From positions 186,001-250,000 of the forward strand of contig CAVPJC010000018.1 in the NCBI GenBank assembly GCA_963705155.1: a stretch of 64,000 nt of DNA, written 5' to 3'. Both the position numbers and the translations under genes were made by a program. The notes beneath the pieces were generated by a model. It saw nothing but the letters and a program-made list of their open reading frames with translations. It was not told the origin of the DNA and did no database searches. This stretch comes from CAVPJC01 sp963705155. Its GTDB lineage: Bacteria; Chloroflexota; Anaerolineae; Anaerolineales; UBA4823. Shown piece after piece: positions 16,961 to 26,757 of this stretch. Position 1 is the first letter of the stretch. The number at the start of each line of letters is the position of its first letter.

Positions 16961-19900
16961 TCAAATGGCTGTAAGAGGAACCACGGCATGAACCAGAGTA
17001 CCTTCTCCTGGCATCGAGCGGATGGTTAATTTGCCTCCTAAAAGCTCTGCCCGTTCCGCTGCCCCTGCGATTCCGAGATGATCCTGGCGGGCAAGTCTGA
17101 ACAAATTGGCAGGAACTTCGAAGCCAACACCATCATCTTCGACTTCCAAGGATGCCTTTTGATGGTCATAATAAAATCGCACGACAATGTGATTCGCTGA
17201 GCATGGCGAATAATGTTCCCGATCGCCTGTTGGTAAATCCGAAACAAACTGATGCGTACTTCATCGGAAAGAAGCTGTCCGTCAAAGGTGAGTTCCAACT
17301 TAACATCCAAGTTTGGATGTTCTTCTTTGAACTTATCAATATGCTCTCGTATCGCTCCTTCCAGCCCAAACGGCGCAGGTTGATAGGTCGTAGCTCGTCC
17401 ACACATTGACCCGTAATCTTTGAATGACTTTCTCAATCGATCTTTGGTAAGGTTTAATTGAGACCTGCAGTTCATTTTGGGAAACCGCATCTCTGCATCC
17501 GGCATCCTCTCGTCTCACGTCTAGTGTCTCTAACTGAAAGAGCACACCATACAATTCTTGCATCGGGTCATCATGCAGTTCTTGAGCTAAGAATAATCGT
17601 TGTTTCTCCTCGCTAATGATCAATTGGCGTTTAATCTCCCGCAATTCAGCTTCCATCCGTTTCCGGTACGTAATATCTTCAAAAAGGCCGATCACAAATA
17701 CGGGCGAATCATTCGCATCTTTGACCAATGAAAATGTCAGGCTGACCCACACGATCTGCTTATCTTTTCGTTGAAAACGGCTCTCCTGCCGGAAAAGATA
17801 ATTTTTTCCGGAAGCGATCTCAGCATACATTTCCATCAACGAGAATTGCGTCGAATGGATAGGATAGCGACTTTAAGACCATGCGATAACAAATCTTGCT
17901 CTTGAAACACAGCATTTTCTGTAAGGAGGGATTGGTCAGCAGGAAATTTCCATTCAGATCTAGAAGTGCAATCCCCATGGCTCCGAACTCAAAGATGGAC
18001 CGGAACCTTGTTTCACTCTCCTGCAAGGCTTGTTCGGCTTCCCGGCGGCTGGTGAAGTCTCGTACCAATTTCGAATAACCCAGCAATTCGCCATTTTCGT
18101 CTTTGAAAGGATTTAGAAGGGTATTTGCCCAAAATTTTGTGCCATCCTTGCGGACTCGCCAGCCCTCTGCCCTCAAATTTGCCTTTTCTCAGGGCGATTT
18201 CAGGGCTTTTTGAGGCATCCCCAGGTCGCGATCCTCCGGGGTGAAGAATATAGAATAATGCTTTCCAATGATTTCACTGGCCTGATATCCATTTATCCGT
18301 TTAGCGCCTACATTCCAGCTCGTGATCGTACCATCGCGATCCAGCGAGAATATTGCGTAATCCTGTATGTTTTCGACCAACAGACGGTAGCTTTGTTCGT
18401 TCTTCCGAAGCGCTTGTTCGGTTTCGATGCGCCGGGTGATGTCAAAAGCGAACCCGTTCACTCCAGTTACATTGCCATGTTGGTCCATCTGAGGAAGAAT
18501 ATGCAAGTCATAAATCCGTTCGTCTACTTTGAAATCGACAATGACCACCAATCCTTCCAGAGTCTGGTTCAGGTATTCCGTCAACGGATGATCCTTCGGG
18601 AGGATGTTCGAAAACATTAATTCCTGAGTTGATCTCCTGAAGGAACACCCAGGGCGGCCAGGCCTCCTCGTCGTGAAAGACGCAATTCTCCTTGCCGGTC
18701 GATCGACCAAAAGATAATCTGGCTTTGTGTAAGAACGTTTTCCAGCAGTTCATCTTGTGCCTGCAAGCGGTTCTCGATCGCCACCATTTCTGTGACATCT
18801 TGAACCGTGCCGGTTATTTTTACAGGTCTGTTTTGCCTGTTAAGAAGCACCCGTCCACGGGTTTGTACCACACGCGGCTCTCCGCTCGGTCTTACAATCC
18901 GATGCTGGAAATTGAATGGAATTCCAAATTCAGAAGCTCGTAAGAACTCGATGTGCACCCGCTCAAGATCATCCGGGTGGATTTTGTCCAGAAATGCCTG
19001 GTAGGTTCCTTCGAAGTTATCCTCAGCAACGTCGAAGATGCTGAAGAACTCTTGGGACCAGCTAATTTTTTGACCGAGAAGATCCCACTCCCAGCTTCCT
19101 AATCGTGCAATGTGTTGAGCTTCCATAAATCGGAGCTGGCTCTCGCGCAATCGCTCTCTAGAACGCCTGCGCTCAATCACCCGGCTTAATTCAATACCAG
19201 CATTTGCGAGCACATCCAGCAGATCTGGTGTAACACTGCCGGCATTTTCAAAAAAGAATTCAAGCACTGCCGCAACTTGTTTTCCCGTAAATACCGGGAT
19301 GGCAAGTGCTGCCTTAAACCCCGCACGGACCAATGCCTCTCGTCCAACAATCTCTTGACGAGAAATATCTTCTATGAGGACCGGCGCGCCTTTCTTCCAG
19401 GCCGCTCCTGCCAGGCTGTCTCCCTGCTCAAGATGGATATTTTCTCGAGCTTTTTGAACCATCGAAGTATGGCGGCTTTTTCAAAGCTCCAAATCGATGG
19501 GCGAATCAGCGATAAATATCCGCCCTTTTGAATTGTACCGATATCCTGTTCAGAAATGACCAGCACATGACCAATTTTCCAACCGGTGAAAGACCGCACC
19601 ATGTCCAGGAATACCGACATGGCATCCGTGATAGAGCTCGTTTCATGCGCCATGACGGTCACGTCCTGTAAAAATCGAAGCAGCCTGGTGCGCTCCTCTA
19701 CTTGCGACTCCAGGCTCGTATTGAGTTTGCGCAGCTCATTCTCAATCGAGCTGCGTTGAATAATGCCTGCCAGGATATTTGCTGTAGATTGTACGAAATT
19801 AGCATCACCCGGATTGAAATTTTGATGCTTTTGGCTGTGAACACTGAGCACGCCATACGTGTGCTTGTTACTTTTGATGTTGGCGCTGATCCCGCTCAAG

Positions 19901-20262
19901 ACCCCAAGTTTCATAAGCAGTGGGGAGCCGTGAAAACGTTGTTCCTGGCTAAAATCATCGACGATCACGGGACGATCGCTGAACAATGCATATCCGGCTT
20001 GCCATTCCACCCCATCATCAAATTTAGCTTTCCCTACCAGCTTCTTTTTCCACCCTGCACCAGCACGAAGAAGCAGTGTTTTTGATTGCGGATCGTATTC
20101 TAACACCTCACAAAAATCAGCCTTGAGAATTTCTTTTACCCGGCGCACGGTCATGTCAAAGAGTGCATCCAGGGCGGGAGATGTCAAGGCGATTTGACTC
20201 AACTCAGCAATAAAGGTCTGCTGATCCGACCAATTGGATGTTGTTTGCTCGGGTTCTGCCAT
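16961..20262 (-). pseudogene. Multi-domain GAF/PAS sensor histidine kinase, split by six frame changes
   Basis: One gene of about 1100 codons read in order through seven consecutive frames. Start MAEPEQTTSNWSDQQTFIAE (20262), GAF domain (VKEILKADFCEVLEYDP, GVLSVHSQKHQNFNPGDANF), coiled linker, second GAF (APVLIEDISRQEIVGREALV), three to four PAS/PAC units (WEWDLLGQKISWSQEFFSIF; DYAIFSLDRDGTITSWNVGA; MGIALLDLNGNFLLTNPSLQ), HisKA_3 dimerisation box with the phospho-acceptor His (FLAQELHDDPMQELYGVLFQ) and an HATPase_c domain (VEDDGVGFEVP, GGKLTIRSMPGEGTLVHAVV). Frame changes fall near 19450, 18660, 18185, 17835, 17410 and 17180. No transmembrane helix is seen, so it is a cytoplasmic sensor. Protein similarity is continuous across every break, so either decay is very recent or these are consensus errors. 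Confidence 0.8.
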
Positions 20263-20385
20263 TTATTATGATCAACCGGTGAAATGAGCAGACCAAACGA
20301 TCAATTCTTAGGAAAGCAGAAACTTCAGCCGTGCCTGGAGAAAAAATATTATAACATGGCCCGTAAAGTAATAACCTGCGGAGAC

Positions 20386-20427
20386 GGTGGGTGTCCCACC
20401 GAGAGAGGTGGGTGTCCCACTTAGAGA
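20386..20427. repeat. Two tandem 21-bp palindromic repeats
   Basis: GGTGGGTGTCCCACC followed by GAGAGA, then GGTGGGTGTCCCACT followed by TAGAGA. Each copy is a short palindrome (GTGGG-TGT-CCCAC). They sit in the 236-bp gap between the Gfo/Idh/MocA gene and the histidine kinase start. No gene is seen in this gap. Confidence 0.6.
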
Positions 20428-20499
20428 GCTAATCCAATTTCTTCAACAAACTCAAAAAAGGTTTGCCCGGAATGTCCGCGAGGTATCGGTGGCATCATT

Positions 20500-21567
20500 T
20501 CAAAGGTGGACTTCATAACCTGGTTTGATTTTCGTCTCGCTGCTCCTGACGATGCCGTGCAATACTTCCAGGGCATGGTAAGCCATCTCTTTGTTTGCGC
20601 GGTTTTTTCTGCCCGTTCTCATCGACCACGCCATTTCCGCCACCCCGAGCCCCCGGCATTCATCCCTGAAAGCATGGCTTTGCTGCATGCTGAAAGGTTC
20701 ATTATTCCCTTTCAAAATAACTCGCACATCTCCCCCGAACTGATTCGGGTCGGCCATATACAGTACACCCATGCTTCCAAACAATACCACGCTGGGCTTT
20801 TCCGGCAAAATAAAAACGGAGTTTGAATCGAATAAGATATTTCCGACCGTTCCGCGTTCGAATTGCAGGGTGCCAGCCATGAGATTCTCGCATTCGACCG
20901 GATAAGACTCGTCGAAATGTTCAAGCGTATAATCTTTTCTCACCGGATTCCTGGTCTGAACAATCCCAGAGACTTCCCTGACCGGTCCCAATATGCTCAA
21001 AAGCGAAGTGATATAGTAAATCCCTACATCAAATCCAATTCCTCCGCCTGGTTTGACTGTGAACGAAGTTGGGCTGGCAAATACAGAACCATCTCGACTG
21101 AGAGCACAGGAACATGAAGTAATCTCGCCGAGCATGCCGCTGTCCACAACGTACCTGGCAGTCTGTATCGCTGAACCTAAAAATGTGTCTGGCGCTGCTC
21201 CAAGATACAGGTTCTTTTGGTCGGCAATTTCCATAAGCTCGGCGGCGTGTTCCAGCTCAACCGCCAGAACCTTCTCCGTGTAAACGTTCTTGCCAGCTTC
21301 GAGCAGTTGTTTGATCACCGGATAATGCGCCATGGGTGTCGTGAGATTGACGACAATTTCGATAGAATCATCCGCCAAAATTTCTTCGATGGTGAGAGCT
21401 TTGATCCCATATTTCTGCGCCTTTGTTTGAGCTTTCTCCAGATTTCGATCGCAGCAGCCCACCACATCGAGTATCTTAAACTTATGGATCATCGTGTTCA
21501 GATAGGCATCGCTGATCATGCCGCATCCTACAATCGCTATTTTCACGGGTTGAATTTTCATCGTCAT
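20500..21567 (-). CDS. Gfo/Idh/MocA-family oxidoreductase
   Basis: 355 aa. N-terminal Rossmann fold with IAIVGCGMISDAYLNTM (G-x-G-x2-x), and the family lysine in GKNVYTEKVLAVELEHAAEL (EK-P position; Leu follows instead of the usual Pro). The C-terminal domain has GGGIGFDVGIYYITSLLSIL, matching the G-G-G-x4-D-x-G-x-H/Y element. Family members are NAD(P)-dependent sugar, inositol or imine dehydrogenases; the substrate is not predictable. It is the last gene of the 12-gene redox series, 94 bp after the beta-propeller gene. Two ATGs (MTMK) are possible starts. Confidence 0.88.
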   Translation of the reverse strand: MTMKIQPVKIAIVGCGMISDAYLNTMIHKFKILDVVGCCDRNLEKAQTKAQKYGIKALTIEEILADDSIEIVVNLTTPMAHYPVIKQLLEAGKNVYTEKVLAVELEHAAELMEIADQKNLYLGAAPDTFLGSAIQTARYVVDSGMLGEITSCSCALSRDGSVFASPTSFTVKPGGGIGFDVGIYYITSLLSILGPVREVSGIVQTRNPVRKDYTLEHFDESYPVECENLMAGTLQFERGTVGNILFDSNSVFILPEKPSVVLFGSMGVLYMADPNQFGGDVRVILKGNNEPFSMQQSHAFRDECRGLGVAEMAWSMRTGRKNRANKEMAYHALEVLHGIVRSSETKIKPGYEVHL

Positions 21568-21661
21568 TGTTTCCTTGCAGTGATCCGGTTGATTTTTCTT
21601 GGTGTCTATCCTAAAATTCGGGAGGCAAAAGAATCATCCAATTTTCAGATAGGCCCTTAAT

Positions 21662-22549
21662 CTATTGCTTGAGCCGGTAGGAGACGAACGCAATCGTGCG
21701 ATTATCCGGAGACCAGGAGTTCACATTCATGGTTCCCTGTCCACCCAATAACTTCACGATGGTTTTCGATTCTCCCCCCTCGGCAGGGACAAGGCGCAGT
21801 TCAACGTTCTTGTTGGCCGGGTGATCGGCGGCTGCCACGTCGTTTTTGCCATAGGCGATGTAAGCAACCCAATTACCATCCGGTGAAACGTGCGGGAACC
21901 AACAGTTGGCATCCTCCTTCACCATATGAGTCGGGTTGGAGCCATCCACTTCCATACGCCAGACTTGCATCAATCCGGTCCGGGTGGAGTTGAACCAGAT
22001 CGTTCTGCCATCAGGAGAATACTCGGGCCCGTCGTCCAGGCCAGGCAGATCGGTGAGCTGGGTTTCCGGACCGCCGTTGACTGAAATGGTGTAAATATCG
22101 TACTGGCCGCCGCGCTCAGCACAATATGCCAGGCGCTTGCCGTCCGGCGACCAGCCATGCAAATAGCTGGGACCCTTTTCGGTCACCAACACCGGATTGC
22201 CGCCGCTCAACGGCAGGATATAAATCCTTGAAGTTGCATCTTCGTTCGTAAAATGGCTGATGGCAATCTGAGTGTTATCCGGCGAGAGGACATGGTCGTT
22301 ATTGCAATCAATCGCAAAAACCGTATCAATTTCCCTGATTTCGCCTGTCGCCAGTTCGTATGTAAACAGATGTCCCCGGCTGTTATACACCAGATATTTG
22401 CCATCCTGCGTCCAGTTCGGCGCTTCAATGACGTAGTCGAACTCTCTCAGGACAGACCTGATCCCCGTATGGACATTGACCGTTTCCAAAATGCTGATCG
22501 AATCTCGTTCAGCAATCAATTGTCTCAGTGTGTTGATATCCATTTTCAT
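21662..22549 (-). CDS. TolB-like beta-propeller protein (PD40 repeats)
   Basis: 295 aa with repeated propeller blades: APNWTQDGKYLVYNS, HVLSPDNTQIAIS, LHGWSPDGKRLAYCAERGG, GPEYSPDGRTIWFNSTRTG, HVSPDGNWVAYIAYG and NSWSPDNRTIAFVSYR, about six WD40-like/PD40 units. No signal peptide or catalytic domain is present, so unlike TolB or DPP-type peptidases it is probably cytoplasmic. It is 11 bp downstream of an aldo/keto reductase gene and may be a sensor or a sugar-binding partner for the flanking oxidoreductases (inference). Confidence 0.85.
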   Translation of the reverse strand: MKMDINTLRQLIAERDSISILETVNVHTGIRSVLREFDYVIEAPNWTQDGKYLVYNSRGHLFTYELATGEIREIDTVFAIDCNNDHVLSPDNTQIAISHFTNEDATSRIYILPLSGGNPVLVTEKGPSYLHGWSPDGKRLAYCAERGGQYDIYTISVNGGPETQLTDLPGLDDGPEYSPDGRTIWFNSTRTGLMQVWRMEVDGSNPTHMVKEDANCWFPHVSPDGNWVAYIAYGKNDVAAADHPANKNVELRLVPAEGGESKTIVKLLGGQGTMNVNSWSPDNRTIAFVSYRLKQ

Positions 22550-22560
22550 CCGTTTCCAAT

Positions 22561-23544
22561 TTACTGATGACCAACGATGCGGTGCGGCACATACGGCTCT
22601 TCCAGGTAGGCGACATCTTCCTGTGACAGTTTTACAGACAGAGCGCCGGCGGCATCTTCCAGATGCGCAATCTTCGTCGCCCCGATGATCGGCGCGGTCA
22701 CCGGCTCCTTCTGTAACAGCCAGGCCAAGGCAATATGCACACGCGGAACCCCGTGCTTTTCCGCGATTTCCGCAACCCGCTCCACCACCCGTCGATCGGT
22801 TTCGGCGGTCGCATCGTACTTGATTTTCGCAATTTGATCGGTTTCGGAACGAAGCGTGCTTTCCGATGACCAGTCACGCGTCAATCTTCCCGAGGCGAGT
22901 GGACTGTACGGGATCACCCCGATCTTCTCCTCGCGGCAGAGCGGCAGCATCTCCCGCTCCTCCTCGCGGTAGATGAGGTTCAGATGATTTTGCATCGATA
23001 CGAAGCGGGTCCAGCCATGCTCCTCGGCAACATGCAGCGCCTTCTGGAACTGCCAGGCGAACATGGCGGATGCGCCGATGTAACGCGCCTTGCCCGCCCG
23101 CACCACGTCGTTCAGCGCTTCCATCGTCTCTTCGATTGGGGTCTGGTAATCCCAGCGATGGATCTGGTACAGGTCAATGTAATCCGTCCCAAGGCGCTTC
23201 AGGCTGTTGTCGATCTCGCTCAGGATCGCCTTGCGCGACAGCCCGGAGCCATTCGGCCCCTCACGCATTTTGCCATGCACCTTGGTGGCAATGATGACCT
23301 CATCCCGGTTGGCGAAGTCCTTCAAAGCGCGTCCGAGGATCTCCTCACTCTTTCCAATGGAATAGACGTTGGCCGTATCGAAGAAATTGATCCCCATCTC
23401 GAGGGCTTTCTGGATGATCGGCCGGCTGTTTTCCTCGTTCAGAACCCATTTGTGAACCCAACGCGTCGCGTCCCCGAAGCCCATGCAGCCGAGGCAGATA
23501 CGCGAGACTTGCATACCGGTTGATCCTAAGCGTGCGTATTCCAT
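22561..23544 (-). CDS. Aldo/keto reductase (AKR), MGFGD type
   Basis: 327 aa, (beta/alpha)8 barrel NADPH reductase. Catalytic tetrad positions are visible: Asp in NFFDTANVYSIG, Tyr in the same segment, Lys in VIIATKVHG, His in LYQIHRWDYQ. The C-terminal NADPH site is EPVTAPIIGATKIAHLEDAA. It resembles the 1-deoxyxylulose-5-phosphate/YajO-type branch. Ribosome site AAAGGAGGTTATC. It is more distant in sequence from the AKRs at 24971, 26758 and 27868. Confidence 0.92.
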   Translation of the reverse strand: MEYARLGSTGMQVSRICLGCMGFGDATRWVHKWVLNEENSRPIIQKALEMGINFFDTANVYSIGKSEEILGRALKDFANRDEVIIATKVHGKMREGPNGSGLSRKAILSEIDNSLKRLGTDYIDLYQIHRWDYQTPIEETMEALNDVVRAGKARYIGASAMFAWQFQKALHVAEEHGWTRFVSMQNHLNLIYREEEREMLPLCREEKIGVIPYSPLASGRLTRDWSSESTLRSETDQIAKIKYDATAETDRRVVERVAEIAEKHGVPRVHIALAWLLQKEPVTAPIIGATKIAHLEDAAGALSVKLSQEDVAYLEEPYVPHRIVGHQ

Positions 23545-23593
23545 GATAACCTCCTTTCAGCTGCTCCGGCGAGATTACCTCCCTTGAGGGGGA

Positions 23594-23980
23594 CTATGCC
23601 TTTGTTGCGCGCGGCATAAGTTTGATGGTTGCGGCTTGAGACAAGGGCACCACCATAGGGGCAACGTACTGTGGGTAGCGCCGGTACTTGGCCAGGTAGG
23701 CGGCATCGATCTGGCTGTTGGTGTTGGGATCATGCTCTTCTACAAATGAGACATCCTTCTCCATGCCGCCAGCCCAGATGCGGCCTTCGTGCCGCGTCTC
23801 TACACCGCGGAACCAGGCGGAGGTGCGCCCGTTTACGGACCGGACGTAGAGATCGTCGCCAAGGCGCACAACCCAAATGATTACCGGTTTGCGCAGCGTG
23901 CCATCGCCCCTCAGAGATGCGATTTGCAGCTCTTCAGCATTTCCAATCTTGTTGAGTTCTTCGCTCATCCATGTGGTCAT
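23594..23980 (-). CDS. DUF2255-family protein
   Basis: 128 aa. MTTWMSEELNKIGNAEELQI followed by RPVIIWVVRLGDDLYVRSVN-like sequence (here KPVIIWVVRLGDDLYVRSVN) and GRTSAWFRGV is the DUF2255 pattern, a split-barrel fold related to flavin-reductase-like proteins. The start is MTTW because GGAGGACCT lies directly upstream; five more codons are open before it. It is 60 bp after the SDR gene in the redox series. Role unknown; a cofactor-binding oxidoreductase is plausible. Confidence 0.8.
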   Translation of the reverse strand: MTTWMSEELNKIGNAEELQIASLRGDGTLRKPVIIWVVRLGDDLYVRSVNGRTSAWFRGVETRHEGRIWAGGMEKDVSFVEEHDPNTNSQIDAAYLAKYRRYPQYVAPMVVPLSQAATIKLMPRATKA

Positions 23981-24040
23981 AGGTCCTCCTCTCACGGGCG
24001 CAAAAGCGCCTTCGTTCTTGGCACTTCGTTCCGACCGGAT

Positions 24041-24775
24041 CTATTGGGGGAAAGGAATGCCTGTAATGTCTCTGCACAGGCTCAGAAATCTCTCTTGCAG
24101 CATCACGTCGCTGGCCTGCGGATTGTAACGCCTTTCTATTAGATGATGGAAGTAGCGACCGCTTATTTTAGCTCTGCTATCATTGCTAACCGCGAGCCAC
24201 GTTTGTGTTTCGTATCCTTTTTGAAGATCATCTGGCGCACCCTGCCCACCCATTTTGGTAGGGACCCAACCTGGATCGACTGCGTTTGCGAAAACACCTG
24301 ACCATTTGCGTGCTGCTGCCATACAGAGCATCGTTACATACAACTTTGAATCGGAATAACTGATGCGAGGAATGTCCTGTTTGAAGGACTCCAGGTTTGC
24401 ACGCCCCTGTAGATGCATGCCTGAGCTCAGGTAAATCAAGCGCTTGGGTTTTTGTATCAGACAGGTCAGGATATAGGGTGCGATGGTATTGACCATAAAG
24501 ATTTCCATTGGTGGTGCCTGATACACCCCGGCGTTATGAATCACTGCATCGAATTGCCCCAAGGCATTTGCTTCGTAGGCAATATTTTTGGTCTCGTCGA
24601 TGTCGGACAAATCTCCTGATAGGACATGCTCGGCTCCTGGCACTTTTTGTTTTGCGGAACGTCCGCGTTCAGGGTTGCGCGCATGTAAGACAACCTGGTG
24701 ACCTTGATCGGCTAATGACTTTGCCGCCAGTTGGCCCAGGCCATCGGCTGACCCGGTGAGGAGTATTCTTGCCAT
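24041..24775 (-). CDS. Short-chain dehydrogenase/reductase (SDR)
   Basis: 244 aa. Rossmann glycine motif LLTGSADGLGQLAA (T-G-x3-G-x-G), VIHNAGVY for the N-A-G element, catalytic Ser in RLIYLSSGMH and the Tyr-Lys pair in YSDSKLYVTM (Y-x3-K). This is a classical SDR with NAD(P) specificity hinted by HARNPERGRS (Arg pair, suggesting NADPH). The ribosome site is weak. Just upstream is the remnant of a zinc-type dehydrogenase, so this gene may have been joined to the series by replacement. Confidence 0.9.
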   Translation of the reverse strand: MARILLTGSADGLGQLAAKSLADQGHQVVLHARNPERGRSAKQKVPGAEHVLSGDLSDIDETKNIAYEANALGQFDAVIHNAGVYQAPPMEIFMVNTIAPYILTCLIQKPKRLIYLSSGMHLQGRANLESFKQDIPRISYSDSKLYVTMLCMAAARKWSGVFANAVDPGWVPTKMGGQGAPDDLQKGYETQTWLAVSNDSRAKISGRYFHHLIERRYNPQASDVMLQERFLSLCRDITGIPFPQ

Positions 24776-24795
24776 TTACTTGCGTCCACGCCGCG

Positions 24796-24978
24796 CTATG
24801 GGCGCAGCAGCACCTTGATGGCGCGGCGTTCATCCATGGCGCGATAGCCTTCTGCTACCTGTTCCAGGGGCAGTGTCAGGTCGAAGACCTTGCCGGGATT
24901 GATCTTTCGGTTCCAGATCAGGTCGATCAGCTCGGGCAAGATATTTCTGATTGGATGGAACGTCTCTTCTTTAAACAT
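24796..24978 (-). pseudogene. C-terminal remnant of a zinc-type alcohol dehydrogenase
   Basis: 60 codons reading ELIDLIWNRKINPGKVFDLT, LPLEQVAEGYRAMDERRAIK and VLLRP. This is the well-conserved last domain of medium-chain zinc alcohol dehydrogenases, normally the end of a protein of about 340-390 aa. The catalytic and cofactor domains are missing. The remnant overlaps the end of the AKR gene upstream by 8 bp and lies 20 bp before the SDR. It is a deletion scar rather than a gene, although the short frame stays open. Confidence 0.75.
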
Positions 24979-25822
24979 TGAGTTTCCTGTTGCCCAGCCA
25001 TTTCACCATTTCAGGGTTGCGATGGTCAAAGAAGCTACTGGTTTTTGTGTCTAAAGTTGTCATCGCCGCCATATCTTCCGCACTTAATTCAAAATCAAAC
25101 ACACGGATATTTTCTAGCATTCGTTCTTTGCGGGTTGATTTTGCAAGGGCAATAATGCCTCTTTGTACAAGCCAGCGGAGAATTACCTGGGCAACACTTT
25201 TTTGGTGCTTTGCGGCGATGGTTAGCAGGATTCCATTTTGGAAAATATTATTTTTTCCCTCGGCAAATGGAGCCCAGGCCTCAACCTGAATGCTGTTGTC
25301 TTGTAAAAACTTTTGTGTCTCAATTTGCTGTTGGAAAGGATTTACTTCAATCTGATTTACCGCAGGCGTTATTTTGTTATGGAGTATCAAGTCCATGATG
25401 CGGTCAGGTTGAAAGTTTGAAACCCCGATTGCCCTGACTTTGCCTTGCTGATACAGTTCTTCCATCGCCCGCCATTCACCATACACATCCCCGAATGGTT
25501 GGTGAATCAGATACAGGTCAATGTAATCTAATTGCAAGCGCTTCAGGGAATTTTCAAAGGCTTTCAGCGTGCCTTCATAGCCATTTCTTTGTATCCAAAG
25601 TTTTGTGGTGATAAACAATTTTTCTCTTGCAACGCCGCTTTGTTTGATTCCCCTGCCAACCGCCTCTTCGTTCTGGTAAGAAGCGGCCGTGTCAATATGG
25701 CTATATCCCGTTTGAATGGCCTCAACCACGCTTCTTTCACATTCGGTCGGATCAGTGATCTGAAAAACGCCGAAACCCAGGATAGGGATTTCAACGCCAT
25801 TGTTCAATTTTACAGTTTGCAT
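24971..25822 (-). CDS. Aldo/keto reductase (2,5-diketo-D-gluconate reductase-like)
   Basis: 283 aa. VEIPILGFGVFQITDPTECE at the start, catalytic Asp and Tyr in SHIDTAASYQNEEAVG, Lys in LFITTKLWIQ, His in DLYLIHQPFGDVYGEW. The NADPH-phosphate region is GIIALAKSTRKERMLENIRV (the usual IPKS is here LAKS). This matches the prokaryotic AKR5 branch acting on keto-sugars, methylglyoxal or short aldehydes. Ribosome site CTAAGGAGAGAAGT. It lies 24 bp after the NTF2-like gene. Confidence 0.92.
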   Translation of the reverse strand: MQTVKLNNGVEIPILGFGVFQITDPTECERSVVEAIQTGYSHIDTAASYQNEEAVGRGIKQSGVAREKLFITTKLWIQRNGYEGTLKAFENSLKRLQLDYIDLYLIHQPFGDVYGEWRAMEELYQQGKVRAIGVSNFQPDRIMDLILHNKITPAVNQIEVNPFQQQIETQKFLQDNSIQVEAWAPFAEGKNNIFQNGILLTIAAKHQKSVAQVILRWLVQRGIIALAKSTRKERMLENIRVFDFELSAEDMAAMTTLDTKTSSFFDHRNPEMVKWLGNRKLNV

Positions 25823-25846
25823 ACTTCTCTCCTTAGGTTTCTGTGG

Positions 25847-26239
25847 TTAATGGTGTTGCTCTGGGGTAATTAACCGGGTGAACGAGAGCGAGGCTAACTT
25901 CCAGCTATCATCTTGCTGCACATACACTTCTGTAACCACGAAGGGATTGGTGACCTCATTCCCGCCAACAACGGCTAGCAGCGTAATTCTGTTTAAAAGG
26001 ATGGCAGTTGTGCCGATAATATTCACCGACACTTCATGGATGTCCGCTTTCTTATAGTGAATTCCGCCGCTTTTGATAATCTCAAGTTCCTGTTCTGTTC
26101 CCCAGGATCCGCCCATATGGACAAAGACAGCCTTTTCATGAAAGAGCAGCGCCAGGGAATCAACTTTGCGCTCCGACATCCAGCGCCATTTCTCTCTAGA
26201 GAGATCGATGACTTCTTGTTCCAGGTTTACATTTTCCAT
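25847..26239 (-). CDS. NTF2-like / SnoaL-type protein (DUF4440-like)
   Basis: 130 aa, cone-shaped alpha+beta NTF2 fold: EVIDLSREKWRWMSERKVDS (first helix), LALLFHEKAVFVHMGGSWGT, VSVNIIGTTAILLNRITLLA and a closing strand PFVVTEVYVQQDDSWKLASL. No clear catalytic dyad can be assigned. Such proteins act as small isomerases, dehydratases or ligand carriers and are often co-encoded with AKR/SDR enzymes, as here. Confidence 0.8.
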   Translation of the reverse strand: MENVNLEQEVIDLSREKWRWMSERKVDSLALLFHEKAVFVHMGGSWGTEQELEIIKSGGIHYKKADIHEVSVNIIGTTAILLNRITLLAVVGGNEVTNPFVVTEVYVQQDDSWKLASLSFTRLITPEQHH

Positions 26240-26316
26240 AATTCAACCCTTATGTTTACGCTTGTGTCGCTCTACTTTTATGCTTGCTGCCAGCCCATAC
26301 TTTGACGACACCCCAG

Positions 26317-26727
26317 TTATTCTGTCTCTGATCCAGCCAGGTATTGTTCATCGCTGACCTTCTCCATCCAGTCAGTTGACTTGCCGTCGAGCCGTTCCAT
26401 AATGGCGATGTGTGTCATGGCCGTGGTGTCCGCGGCGCCGTGCCAGTGCTTCTCGCCCGGCGCAATCCAGACCACATCTCCCGGCCGGATTTTTTCGATC
26501 GGGCCGCCCCAGCGCTGTACCTGGCCGCAGCCGGATGTGACAATCAGGGTCTGGCCCAACACATGGGCGTGCCAGGCGGTCCGGGCGCCAGGCTCGAATG
26601 TCACGCTGGCGCCGTACACACGCGCCGGAGCGGGTGCATCGAACAGGGGGTCAACCCGCACCGTGCCGGTAAAATACTCCGCCGATCCTTTGCCCGAAGG
26701 TTGTGAGCCGCTTCGCTTAATTTCCAT
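26317..26727 (-). CDS. Cupin-domain protein
   Basis: 136 aa. Cupin motif 1 is visible as GARTAWHAHVLGQTLIVTSG (two His for metal) and motif 2 as PGDVVWIAPGEKHWHGA (third His). The rest, such as EYFTGTVRVDPLFDAPAPAR, matches the family close to carboxymuconolactone-decarboxylase-associated cupins. Probably a small metal-binding cytoplasmic protein. It is 30 bp after the frameshifted AKR. Enzyme versus binding role is open. Confidence 0.9.
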   Translation of the reverse strand: MEIKRSGSQPSGKGSAEYFTGTVRVDPLFDAPAPARVYGASVTFEPGARTAWHAHVLGQTLIVTSGCGQVQRWGGPIEKIRPGDVVWIAPGEKHWHGAADTTAMTHIAIMERLDGKSTDWMEKVSDEQYLAGSETE

Positions 26728-26757
26728 TTTCTAAATTCCTTTCGTGCTTTGCTTTGC

